A model generated the notes under the pieces. The model searched no databases, had not been told where the DNA came from, and worked only from the letters and a program-made list of their open reading frames with translations. The position numbers and the translations under genes were made by a program. A stretch of 64,000 nt of DNA from Streptomyces griseofuscus (GTDB lineage Bacteria; Actinomycetota; Actinomycetes; Streptomycetales; Streptomycetaceae): positions 7,687,001-7,751,000 of the forward strand of contig NZ_CP051006.1 of NCBI RefSeq assembly GCF_014673495.1, given 5' to 3'. This document shows positions 7,843 to 15,503 of this stretch, in pieces; positions within the stretch are counted from its first letter, which is position 1; each line of letters begins with the position of its first letter.

Positions 7843-9813
7843 TCAGCTCGCCGAGTTCTCCACGGTCACGTCGGCCGCGCGGACGAACTCGACCCGGTGG
7901 CCGTACTGGATCTCGTAGTACAGATCGTTGCCCCGCACCACCTGGTGCGAGTCCGGGGTGAAGGTGACCGAGTAGTAGTACTCGCCCGGCATCTCGTCAC
8001 CGACCACGTACTTCTGCCCGGCCGGGACGGTGTACGGCAGCGCCACCACCGACTGGGCGGGCACCCCCGCCGGATAGGCGGACTTCTCCGGGTAGGCGCG
8101 GCCGTACACCGGGATGCTGGCCAGACCCTCCTTCGGGGTGACGACCATCCCCTTGGCGGAGACGGCCGTCGGCTGCTTCGCCGGGTTCTGGAACCACGCC
8201 TTCTGGCCGAGGTACCAGATGGCCGTCCAGTCGCCCCAGTGATCGGCGACCGCGTACTGCTGGCCGGTGGAGACCCGCGAGGACACGTCGTTGACATCGA
8301 TCGTGGGCGTCTTACCGAGCCCGATGTCCTTGATCAGCGGCGCGTTCACATCGTGGTCCGAGTACAGCCGGACCTCGCTGGAAGCGTGCGCCGCGCAGGG
8401 CTCGCCCGCCGTGGCGCAGCCCGTGTAGGCCGGCTGGTTGGCGGCGAAGTCCGGCCGGATGGTCACCAGCCCGCCCTGCCTGCCCGCGGTCTTCTTGAAC
8501 GGGTGGCCGAGCAGCTGGAAGTAGTGCGCCCAGTCCCAGTACGGCCCCGGGTCGGTGTGCATCCCGGAGATGGTGGACGCGGTCGGTCCTGGCACATTGT
8601 CGTGGCCCAGGATGTGCTGCCGGTCCAGCGGAATGCCGTACCGCGCGGACAGGTACTTCACCAGCCGCGCCGAGGACCGGTACATCGCCTCGGTGAACCA
8701 GGCGTCCGGGTCGCTCAGGAAGCCCTCGTGCTCGATGCCGATCGAGCGCGCGTTGACGTCCCAGTTGCCCGCGTGCCAGGCCACGTCCTTCGCCTTGACG
8801 TGCTGGGCGATCAGTCCGTCGGTGGAGCGGATGGTGTAGTTCCAGGACACATAGGTCGGGTCCTGGATCAGGTTCAGGACCCCGTCCCAGGCGCCCTCGG
8901 TGTCATGGATGACGATGTACTTGATCGCCTGCGAAGCGGGCCGGTCGCCGAGGTCGTGGTTGCCGTAGTCGTCGTCGCCGAACTGCGCGTACGCCGCCGG
9001 GAGCCACTCGCAGGACACCGACTTCGGGCACTCCGCCCCGTCGTCCTTGACGGTGCGCAGTCCGGTCCGCGACAGCTGCGCGGTGTCCGGCGTGAGACCG
9101 GGCTCGGCGGCCAGGGCGACCCGCTGACCGGCGTCCGTGGTGCGCCGCTCACCCGTGTGCAGCACGTCGTACACATCATCGGCGTACGACGCCGCGGTCG
9201 CCGTGTCGTCGGCGCCGGAGAAGCGGGCCACCGCGCCGTACCAGTCGGCAGGGTCGGCACTCAGCGGCTCGCCCAGCCGCCGCTGCGCGGCGGCCAGCAG
9301 GGCGGCGCCGCCGGAGATGTTCGCCGCCGGGTCGGTGCGCAGCTTCGCGGCCGGGATACCGGTCAGCTTCGCCGCCTGGGGCAGGGTCTGCAGCCGGGCC
9401 GGCAGCGCCGAGTCGGCCGGCACCTTCGCCTCGGGGTGCAGGGCGGGGCGGGAGCTGTCGCCGCGGGCGTCCTCGGTGCCGTCGGCGAAGTGCTCCGTGG
9501 CGGCGATCGCGGTACGGGCGTCCGTGAGATGCATCGGGCCGTAGCCGCCGGAGACGCTGGGCGCGCCGCCGTGGTAGTCCCAGCGGGACTGGAGGTAGGA
9601 GACGGCCAGCAGCACACTCTGCGGCACGTGGTACTCGGCGGACGCGGAGGCGAACGCCGACTGGAGCCGGTCGGGGGAGGAGTCCGGGGCGCTCTGGGCG
9701 GGGGCCGCGCCGAACAGCGGCAGCAGCAGGGCCGCCGCGGCGAGCGGTACGGCGGCCCGCCTCAGATGTCTGTGGCCGGGCGTGGACGGGGAATCAGGGG
9801 CGGAACCTCGCAA
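7843..9813 (-). CDS. secreted N-acetylmuramoyl-L-alanine amidase (Amidase_2/PGRP)
   Basis: 656 residues if translation starts at TTG 9813, which has AGGAGG five bases upstream; longer in-frame extensions lack such a site. An N-terminal signal peptide (LRRAAVPLAAAALLLPLFG, ending near APAQSAPD) marks it as exported. The Amidase_2 domain spans about 290-440: YIVIHDTEG, WHAGNWDVNARSIGIEHEG and GHDNVPGP supply the zinc ligands and catalytic residues that cut the amide between MurNAc and the stem peptide. The N-terminal 200 residues are Ala/Asp-rich and the last 170 are beta-rich, perhaps SH3-like wall-binding. A DasR-like site lies upstream at 9982-9997. Confidence 0.9.
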   Translation of the reverse strand: MRGSAPDSPSTPGHRHLRRAAVPLAAAALLLPLFGAAPAQSAPDSSPDRLQSAFASASAEYHVPQSVLLAVSYLQSRWDYHGGAPSVSGGYGPMHLTDARTAIAATEHFADGTEDARGDSSRPALHPEAKVPADSALPARLQTLPQAAKLTGIPAAKLRTDPAANISGGAALLAAAQRRLGEPLSADPADWYGAVARFSGADDTATAASYADDVYDVLHTGERRTTDAGQRVALAAEPGLTPDTAQLSRTGLRTVKDDGAECPKSVSCEWLPAAYAQFGDDDYGNHDLGDRPASQAIKYIVIHDTEGAWDGVLNLIQDPTYVSWNYTIRSTDGLIAQHVKAKDVAWHAGNWDVNARSIGIEHEGFLSDPDAWFTEAMYRSSARLVKYLSARYGIPLDRQHILGHDNVPGPTASTISGMHTDPGPYWDWAHYFQLLGHPFKKTAGRQGGLVTIRPDFAANQPAYTGCATAGEPCAAHASSEVRLYSDHDVNAPLIKDIGLGKTPTIDVNDVSSRVSTGQQYAVADHWGDWTAIWYLGQKAWFQNPAKQPTAVSAKGMVVTPKEGLASIPVYGRAYPEKSAYPAGVPAQSVVALPYTVPAGQKYVVGDEMPGEYYYSVTFTPDSHQVVRGNDLYYEIQYGHRVEFVRAADVTVENSAS

Positions 9814-9981
9814 TGCGGCCTCCTGTGACGGGCGGGCGTGGCGGGGCGTGCGGCGCCGAACTGGGTCAGTGGTATCGGCTGGCCGACGATCCGTCAATGA
9901 TGCAATCGCCAAGGAGATTTCCCACGTCACGACGGGTTTCGGCGAGTTTCGCGACGGCGGTGGGCGGGCCTGCGGGGCGTC

Positions 9982-9997
9982 AGTGGCGTAGACCAAT
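9982..9997 (-). promoter_or_regulatory. candidate DasR-responsive element (dre)
   Basis: On the minus strand the sequence reads ATTGGTCTACGCCACT, matching 13 of 16 positions of the dre consensus ACTGGTCTAGACCACT as I remember it. It lies about 170 bp upstream of the amidase TTG start. DasR represses aminosugar and chitin genes until glucosamine-6-phosphate rises, so control of a peptidoglycan amidase would fit. The site in this genome is inferred only. Confidence 0.4.
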
Positions 9998-10116
9998 GGG
10001 TCGCGTCGCTGGTCGCGGCCGTACGGACCTCGCGCGGTGCCGGCCCTGCGGCGCCAGGCGCTCGCCGCCGTACGGCCGAAACGATTCCCCCGCGCGGTGG
10101 AGTCCGTGCGCACGAA

Positions 10117-10155
10117 GGCCCGCGGTGCGCCGCCACTCCTGGCGCACCGCGGGCC
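10117..10155 (-). terminator. strong hairpin terminator after the phosphotransferase
   Basis: Perfect 15-bp stem: arms GGCCCGCGGTGCGCC (10117-10131) and GGCGCACCGCGGGCC (10141-10155) with a 9-nt loop, starting 10 bp after the stop at 10165. No U-tract follows, as is common in Streptomyces. Confidence 0.75.
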
Positions 10156-10164
10156 CTCGCCCCT

Positions 10165-11307
10165 TCAGCGCGTGCCGACCGCCGCACGCACCGCCTTGCG
10201 GGCCATCTGGCAGTCGTCGTGCAGCCGCCGCAGCAGCAGCCGCTGCTCCTCGCCGGAGGGCACGGCGCCCGGGTGGGGCAGACCGGGTGCCACCGGGGGC
10301 GGGTCCTGCATCGAGCGCTGGACGGCCGTCTCGTACCGCCGGATCTCACGGGTCAGCAGCAGCATCAGATTCACCAGGAAGGCGTCCCGGGAGGCCGGGC
10401 CCGCCGACTGGGCGATCTGGCTGATCTGCCGCCGCGCCCCCGGAGCCTGACCGAGCACCAGCCACAGCGTGGCCAGGTCATGGCCCGGCAGATACCAGCC
10501 GGCGTGCTCCCAGTCCACCAGCACCGGGCCCGCCGGGGACACCAGGATGTTCGACAGCAGGGCGTCGCCGTGGCAGAACTGGAGCATGGCGCCCCGGCCC
10601 ACCTCCTGCGCGATGCCGTGCAGCAGCTTCTGGAGGTCGCCGAGGTCCCGGTCGGTGAGCAGCCCCAACTCGTGGTAGCGGGACATCTGTTCGACATAGT
10701 CCAGGGGCATGTCGAACAGACCGGCGGGCGGCCGCCAGGCGTTCACCCGGCAGATCGCGCCCAGCGCCGCGCGGATGTCGGCGCGGGGCGGCGCCTCCAT
10801 CGGATGCCGCTGAAGTGCCGCCACCCGGCCGGGCATCCGCTCGATCACCAGGGTGCAGTTGTCCGGATCCGCCGCGATCAGCCGGGGCGCCCTCACCGGG
10901 GGCCGATGCCGGACGAACGAGCGGTATACGGCTATTTCGTGGCGGCTCCGCTCCGCCCATGCCGGCGCGTGGTCCAGCAGGCACTTGGCGACGGCCGTGC
11001 TGCGCCCGGTGGTGCCCACGAACAGCACGGAGCGCGCGCTGCGCCGCAGCACCTGGACCGGTGCGAACTCCGGGCAGATCCGCTGCACCGCGGCGATCGC
11101 GGTGCGCAGCGGGGCGCCCTGGGGGCCGGAGAGGTCCAGTCTCCCGCTGAGCGGCGGGACGGGCTGTCCCGGAACCCGCCGGGGGCGGGGCGCGCCCAGC
11201 ACGGAGCCGCCCGGACGCACCGCCGGGTCGAGATACGGTCCGCCGCCCGCCGGGCGGGGGCGCAACGGCCGAAGCGGGGCGGACACGGAGGACGATGCCG
11301 CGTACAT
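10165..11307 (-). CDS. aminoglycoside phosphotransferase-family kinase
   Basis: 380 residues from ATG 11307, with GAAGGGATC upstream. It has the APH/choline-kinase fold: a lobe with VLRRSARSVLFVG and VAKCLL (ATP-binding Lys), then the catalytic loop FCHGDALLSNILV (about 255) and the metal-binding VLVDWEHAGWYLPGHDLA (about 275). The first 85 residues are Pro/Arg/Gly-rich and poorly ordered. The substrate is unknown; such proteins phosphorylate hydroxyls of antibiotics, sugars or small metabolites. It is divergent from the NsdA-like regulator, a neighbourhood I associate with sporulation-linked loci in Streptomyces (recollection, low weight). A strong terminator follows. Confidence 0.85.
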   Translation of the reverse strand: MYAASSSVSAPLRPLRPRPAGGGPYLDPAVRPGGSVLGAPRPRRVPGQPVPPLSGRLDLSGPQGAPLRTAIAAVQRICPEFAPVQVLRRSARSVLFVGTTGRSTAVAKCLLDHAPAWAERSRHEIAVYRSFVRHRPPVRAPRLIAADPDNCTLVIERMPGRVAALQRHPMEAPPRADIRAALGAICRVNAWRPPAGLFDMPLDYVEQMSRYHELGLLTDRDLGDLQKLLHGIAQEVGRGAMLQFCHGDALLSNILVSPAGPVLVDWEHAGWYLPGHDLATLWLVLGQAPGARRQISQIAQSAGPASRDAFLVNLMLLLTREIRRYETAVQRSMQDPPPVAPGLPHPGAVPSGEEQRLLLRRLHDDCQMARKAVRAAVGTR

Positions 11308-11369
11308 GGGAGATACAGATCCCTTCGTTGCCTGCGGTGCCTGCCTGTGAAGTCCTTGCGTCAACCCGG

Positions 11370-11415
11370 CCCGGTCCCCGGGTACACCCTGGGGAATGTC
11401 CCCGGGGGGACCGGG
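11370..11415. promoter_or_regulatory. large stem-loop between divergent genes
   Basis: Arms CCCGGTCCCC (11370-11379) and GGGGACCGGG (11406-11415) pair perfectly; the 26-nt loop contains a smaller GGGGA-ATG-TCCCC dyad. It lies in the 246-bp region between the phosphotransferase and the NsdA-like regulator. Role unknown: operator or 5'-leader structure. Confidence 0.4.
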
Positions 11416-11462
11416 TCGGGGTGGCGCTTTCCTACCTGACACCCGATGGCCCCTGGCACACC

Positions 11463-11492
11463 ATCTGGCGCACCCTGGCGAACCCTGGCGAA
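11463..11492 (+). repeat. iterated 10-bp repeats upstream of the NsdA-like gene
   Basis: CCCTGGCGAA occurs twice head-to-tail (11473-11482, 11483-11492), preceded by the related ATCTGGCGCA (11463-11472) and CCCTGGCACA nearby. The array ends 61 bp before the GTG start. Helically phased 10-bp iterons suggest cooperative binding of a regulator. TACTGT near 11519 may be the -10 box. Confidence 0.45.
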
Positions 11493-11553
11493 TAGTCGCC
11501 CGGCAACTCGCACCCGGCTACTGTCAACTCAGCCGAGAACCTGGGGGCTTGAC

Positions 11554-13047
11554 GTGAGCGGACGACCCAACACCCGCCTTTCCGATCTGTTCGGCCTGGC
11601 CGGCTGGTCGAAGGGGGAACTCGCGAGACTGGTCAACAGGCAGGCGGCGGCCATGGGCCACCCCCAACTGGCGACCGACACCTCCCGGGTCCGGCGCTGG
11701 ATCGACATGGGAGAGATCCCGCGCGATCCCGTGCCACGGGTGCTGGCGGCTCTGTTCACCGAGCGTCTCGGCCGTGTCGTGACCATCGAGGACCTCGGTC
11801 TGGTGCGCCACGGGCGGGCAGGGAAACGGCAGGGCGACGGGATCGAGGAACATCCCGACGGAGTGCCGTGGGCGCCCGAGCGGACCGCCGCGGTCCTCAC
11901 CGAATTCACGGGAATGGACCTCATGCTCAACCGACGCGGCTTGGTGGGCGCGGGTGCCGCGCTCGCCGCGGGATCCACACTCAGCAGCGCCATGCACGAC
12001 TGGCTGCACACCGACCCGGTCCTCAGTGCGGACGGCCCCGCTCTGGACGACCCCCTGCACGCCGACCCCGCCGGTCTCGACCGCTACGAGGCCGCCCCCA
12101 TCGGCTCGGAGGAGGTCGCGGAGCTGGAGCGCTCCGTCGAGGTCTTCCGGGCCTGGGACGCGGCCCGCGGCGGCGGCCTCCAGCGCAAGGCGGTGGTGGG
12201 CCAGCTCAACGAGGTGGGCGGCATGCTCGCCTATCGCCATCCCCCCCACCTCCAGCGGCGCCTGTGGGGCGTCGCCGCCAATCTGGCCGTCCTCGCGGGC
12301 TGGATGTCCCATGACGTCGGCCTGGAGCCCACGGCGCAGAAGTACTTCGTGATCGCCGCGCACGCCGCCCGGGAGGGCGGTGACCGGCCGCGCGCCGGGG
12401 AGGCGCTGTCCCGGGCGGCCCGCCAGATGGTCCATCTGGGGCGGCCCGGGGAGGCGCTGGACCTGATGAAGCTCGCCCAGTCCGGCGGCGGCGAGCGCCT
12501 CCAGCCGCGCACCAAGGCGATGTTCCACACCATCGAGGCCTGGGCGCAGGCGGCGATGGGCAAGGGCCAGGCGATGCGCCGCACCCTCGGACAGGCCGAG
12601 GACCTGTTCGTGGCCGACCGGGGGGACGGCGAACCCCTCGACTGGATGCAGACCTTCAAGGCCGAGGACCTGTACGGCATGCAGGCTCTGGCCTATCGCA
12701 CGCTGGCCGAGTTCGACCCGGACGCGGCCGTGCACGCCCAGCACTTCGCGGACCGGGCTCTGGCACTGCGTGTCGACGGCCGGGAGCGCTCGAAGATCTT
12801 CGACCATCTCTCCATGGCGTCGGCCTGCTTCATCGCCGACGACCCCGAACAGGCCGACCGCTACGCACGGCTCGCCCTGATGTCGATGGGCGCGAACTCC
12901 TCGCGCCGCACCTGGGACCGGCTGCGCCAGATGTACCGGTTCACCGCGGAGTACGCGGGATACCCGAAGATCCATGAACTGCGGGAGGAGATCAGGCTCG
13001 CCCTGCCCAAGCCGAGGAGCAAGGGCGCGAACAGCGCGCAGGCGTAG
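11554..13047 (+). CDS. NsdA-like transcriptional regulator with TPR repeats
   Basis: 497 residues from GTG 11554 (CTGGGGG just before); the in-frame extension to 11446 is not homologous-looking. The N-terminus carries an HTH-like region (LFGLAGWSKGELARLVNRQA, then TSRVRRWIDMGEIPRDPVP) typical of the NsdA family. Residues about 150-480 are helical repeats of TPR type. NsdA-like proteins of Streptomyces act as negative regulators of differentiation and antibiotic production. A short Ala/Gly stretch near 130 (GAGAALAAGSTLSS) is a family feature, not a true signal peptide. The family is recognised from memory; the exact orthologue is not assigned. Confidence 0.85.
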   Translation: MSGRPNTRLSDLFGLAGWSKGELARLVNRQAAAMGHPQLATDTSRVRRWIDMGEIPRDPVPRVLAALFTERLGRVVTIEDLGLVRHGRAGKRQGDGIEEHPDGVPWAPERTAAVLTEFTGMDLMLNRRGLVGAGAALAAGSTLSSAMHDWLHTDPVLSADGPALDDPLHADPAGLDRYEAAPIGSEEVAELERSVEVFRAWDAARGGGLQRKAVVGQLNEVGGMLAYRHPPHLQRRLWGVAANLAVLAGWMSHDVGLEPTAQKYFVIAAHAAREGGDRPRAGEALSRAARQMVHLGRPGEALDLMKLAQSGGGERLQPRTKAMFHTIEAWAQAAMGKGQAMRRTLGQAEDLFVADRGDGEPLDWMQTFKAEDLYGMQALAYRTLAEFDPDAAVHAQHFADRALALRVDGRERSKIFDHLSMASACFIADDPEQADRYARLALMSMGANSSRRTWDRLRQMYRFTAEYAGYPKIHELREEIRLALPKPRSKGANSAQA

Positions 13048-13116
13048 GGGTCCGCGCGCCGCGTTCCCCATACCGGTCGGTTGATCTGACGTCCGGTCAT
13101 ACCCACGGGCGTCGGC

Positions 13117-14574
13117 TCAGGCGGTGACCCTGGCGACGAGCACACACGCGTCGTCCAGCCGCCCGGCCCCGCCGAACTCCTCCACGAGCGCCCGCACGCA
13201 GTCCTGTGCGCTCCGGGCGTCGTCGAATCGTGGAGCGAGGCCCAGCAACCGGTCCACGGCCGCCGTCCGGCTGTGCCCGGGCACCAGCCCCTCGGTGTGC
13301 AGCAGGAGCAGGTCGCCCGGTACGAGGTTCACCTCGGCCTGCCCGTAGCCGGCGCCCGAGGTGGCACCGAGCAGCACACCCGCGGGGGCGTCGAGCGCGC
13401 ACCCCGTCCCGTCGCGGAACAGCAGCGGGGCGGGGTGTCCCGCCTGCCCCCAGACCAGGGTCCGGGTGGCGGGCCGGTAGCGGGCGCAGACGGCGCTGCC
13501 GAGGGCCGGCTGCACCGTGGCGTCGAGTAACTGATTCAGCAGGGAGAGGAGTTGGCCGGGCTGGGTGCCGGCCATGGCCATGCCGCGCACCGCGCCGAGC
13601 AGGGTCGCCATGCCGGAGGCGACGGCCACCCCGTGCCCGGTGAGGTCGCCGACGCTGAGCAGCGTCTCGCCGTCGGCCAGCTCCAGGGCGTCGTACCAGT
13701 CCCCGCCGATCGGTGCACCGCCGTCCGCGGGCAGCCGGTGCGCGGCGAGGTCCAGGGTCCGCGGACCCTGGTGCGGGGGGCGCAGGGAGCCGCGCCAGGG
13801 CGGCAGCACGGCCTCCTGGAGTTCGGTGGCGACCCGGTGCTCGGTCTGCTCCCGCTGGCGGTGCCGGTGCAGCGAGTCATGCGTCTCGCGCACCGTGCGC
13901 CGGCTGCGGCGCAGCGTGCTGACATCGCGCAGCACGGCCCACATCGAGACGGTGCCGCCGTCGGCGCCGAGTACCGGCTCGCCCATCATGTGCACGCTGC
14001 GCACGGAGCCGTCGGGGCGGCGCACCCGGAACTCGCCGTCGATCGGGCGGCCGTCGATCAGGCAGTCCGTGACCATCGCGGTCAGCTTCGGACGGTCCTC
14101 CTCCACGACCAGCGAGGGCAGTTCGTCCAGGGTGAGGGCGGGCAGGGCGGGATCGCGGCCGAGGATCCGGTACAGCTCCCCAGACCAGGACGCCTCGTCG
14201 GTGAGCAGGTTCCACTCCGCGCTGCCGACCCGGCTGAGCAGCGCGCCGCGCGGGGCGCCGACCGGAGCGCCGGCCGGGGCCGGGCGGACGGCGGGCGCCC
14301 CGGGGGGCTCCGGGGGCTCGGCGGCCGGGGGCAGGGGCGCGGGTCCGTTGCGCAATTGAGCCAGGTGGGCGTCTAAATCGTCCAGTTGGTGCAGCGCCAG
14401 GTCGTACAGGGCGCGCTGCCAGCGTTCCTCGGGGTCCATGTCGTCGCAGCGGACGTCCCGCCGTACCGCGTCCACGTCGCCCTTGAGCCGCCGCGCCTGC
14501 GTGATCAACGCCTCGACCGGGTCGTGCCCGGGCGGCTGGGCGGCTGGGCGGTCCGCGGAGACCGATGACGGCAT
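13117..14574 (-). CDS. PAS-domain SpoIIE-type PP2C phosphatase, TTA codon present
   Basis: 485 residues from ATG 14574 (CGGAG upstream). A helical N-terminus (about 15-75) is followed by a Pro-rich linker and a PAS domain (about 120-240, WSGELYRILGRDP and EFRVRRPDGSVRS). The C-terminal PP2C/SpoIIE catalytic domain (about 265-485) shows PIGGDWYDALELADG and SVGDLTGHGVAVASGMATLLGA, whose Asp residues bind Mn/Mg. Such soluble enzymes dephosphorylate anti-anti-sigma factors in RsbU-like partner switches. A TTA codon at 13528-13530 (in LLNQLLD) would make full translation depend on the bldA tRNA. The ATP-binding protein at 43999 and sigma factor at 44525 are possible partners. Confidence 0.92.
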   Translation of the reverse strand: MPSSVSADRPAAQPPGHDPVEALITQARRLKGDVDAVRRDVRCDDMDPEERWQRALYDLALHQLDDLDAHLAQLRNGPAPLPPAAEPPEPPGAPAVRPAPAGAPVGAPRGALLSRVGSAEWNLLTDEASWSGELYRILGRDPALPALTLDELPSLVVEEDRPKLTAMVTDCLIDGRPIDGEFRVRRPDGSVRSVHMMGEPVLGADGGTVSMWAVLRDVSTLRRSRRTVRETHDSLHRHRQREQTEHRVATELQEAVLPPWRGSLRPPHQGPRTLDLAAHRLPADGGAPIGGDWYDALELADGETLLSVGDLTGHGVAVASGMATLLGAVRGMAMAGTQPGQLLSLLNQLLDATVQPALGSAVCARYRPATRTLVWGQAGHPAPLLFRDGTGCALDAPAGVLLGATSGAGYGQAEVNLVPGDLLLLHTEGLVPGHSRTAAVDRLLGLAPRFDDARSAQDCVRALVEEFGGAGRLDDACVLVARVTA

Positions 14575-14938
14575 TTCGCACTCCGAACGAAAAGGGGACG
14601 GCAGGGCCGGGCGGGACGGGGAGCGTAACGACTCTCGCACAGCGCGGGACGCCCCGTAAGGGATTTGGCAAGACACGATACGGTGGTGCTTCTGGCATAT
14701 GCCAGAGTCTTCCCGTACCGATCCCCGAGTGCCCCCTGAACGCCCGGTGGGCGATCAAGTCGTAGACGACCTACGGGAGTTGACGGATCCGGCGATCCTT
14801 CGTCAAGGCCCCCGGACCAGGCAGTCAACCGCCTGTTCGACGGCCCTGTGTTCCCCGTCGTTCGGGAGCGGCCTGTACCCATCGAACTCTGACCGGATTT
14901 GGCGGCATGCGAAGGGCCTCTCCCGACTCCATAAAGGC
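14575..14938. other. 364-bp divergent intergenic region
   Basis: Separates the SpoIIE-type phosphatase from the SsgA-like gene. It contains the perfect 16-bp palindrome at 14691-14706 and a TTGACGG-type sequence near 14778. No gene is seen. Confidence 0.5.
14691..14706. promoter_or_regulatory. perfect 16-bp palindrome, likely operator
   Basis: TCTGGCATATGCCAGA is a perfect palindrome with an AT centre, lying 117 bp upstream of the phosphatase start and 233 bp upstream of the SsgA-like start. It has the form of a dimeric repressor site. Confidence 0.5.
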
Positions 14939-15352
14939 ATGGAGACCACCATCGAACTGCCCGCCCTCGCCCGGCTCGTGACCGCCGAGGACCAGGAGAT
15001 CCCGCTCACGGCCACCCTGCGCTACACCACCGGCGACCCGCTCGCCGTCTTCGTGGACTTCCCGGCCGAGGCGGCGCTGGAGGGCGAGGACGTCAGCTGG
15101 ACCTTCGCGCGCTCCCTGCTCGACCAGGGACTGCGCACCCCGGCCGGACACGGCGATGTGCAGATCTGGCCCTACGGCCGCACCCGGACCGTCCTCGAGT
15201 TCCACTCGCCCTTCGGTCTCGCCCTGCTCCAGTTCCCCACCTCCACCCTGCGCCGCTTTCTGCTGCGCAGTTACGAGGTGGTCGCGGCCGGTCAGGAGGA
15301 CATGGCGACGGTGGTGGAGCGTGGGCTGAACGCGCTGTTCGGAGGGGTGTGA
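14939..15352 (+). CDS. SsgA-like sporulation/cell-division protein (SALP) 1
   Basis: 137 residues matching the SsgA family: TATLRYTTGDPLAVFVDFPA near 25-45, VSWTFARSLLDQGLRTPAGHGDVQIWP near 55-80, and a C-terminal helix RFLLRSYEVV. SALPs are actinomycete-specific cytosolic proteins that localise septa and control wall remodelling during sporulation. The ATG at 14939 fits family length; the upstream AAAGG is weak and very close, so the start is somewhat uncertain. It faces the SpoIIE-type phosphatase. Which lettered SALP it is cannot be decided without alignment. Confidence 0.88.
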   Translation: METTIELPALARLVTAEDQEIPLTATLRYTTGDPLAVFVDFPAEAALEGEDVSWTFARSLLDQGLRTPAGHGDVQIWPYGRTRTVLEFHSPFGLALLQFPTSTLRRFLLRSYEVVAAGQEDMATVVERGLNALFGGV

Positions 15353-15400
15353 GGCGTCCGCCGGAGTTGTCCCGATGGGCCCCGGCCGGTTTTGAATATT

Positions 15401-15422
15401 GTTCACCTTTACCTCACCGCAC
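15401..15422 (+). promoter_or_regulatory. candidate PHO box upstream of phospholipase C
   Basis: Two 11-nt direct-repeat units, GTTCACCTTTA and CCTCACCGCAC, follow the Streptomyces PhoP box pattern (GTTCACC then four variable bases). The site is about 80 bp upstream of the ATG, where it could replace a -35 element. PhoP activates phosphate-scavenging genes, which suits a phospholipase. Confidence 0.55.
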
Positions 15423-15503
15423 GGGTATGGACCCCGACGACCGGCGCGGGCACCCTGGCCCGCGGTGTGCCGCAGGGGCACTCCCGTGACCGAGGACGGA
15501 CGA

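Larger units (their letters stand above)
9814..10164. other. 351-bp intergenic region
   Basis: Lies between the amidase start and the end of the phosphotransferase, both leftward. It holds the amidase leader with a strong AGGAGG site, the candidate dre site at 9982-9997 and a strong terminator hairpin at 10117-10155. I see no gene in it. Confidence 0.6.
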
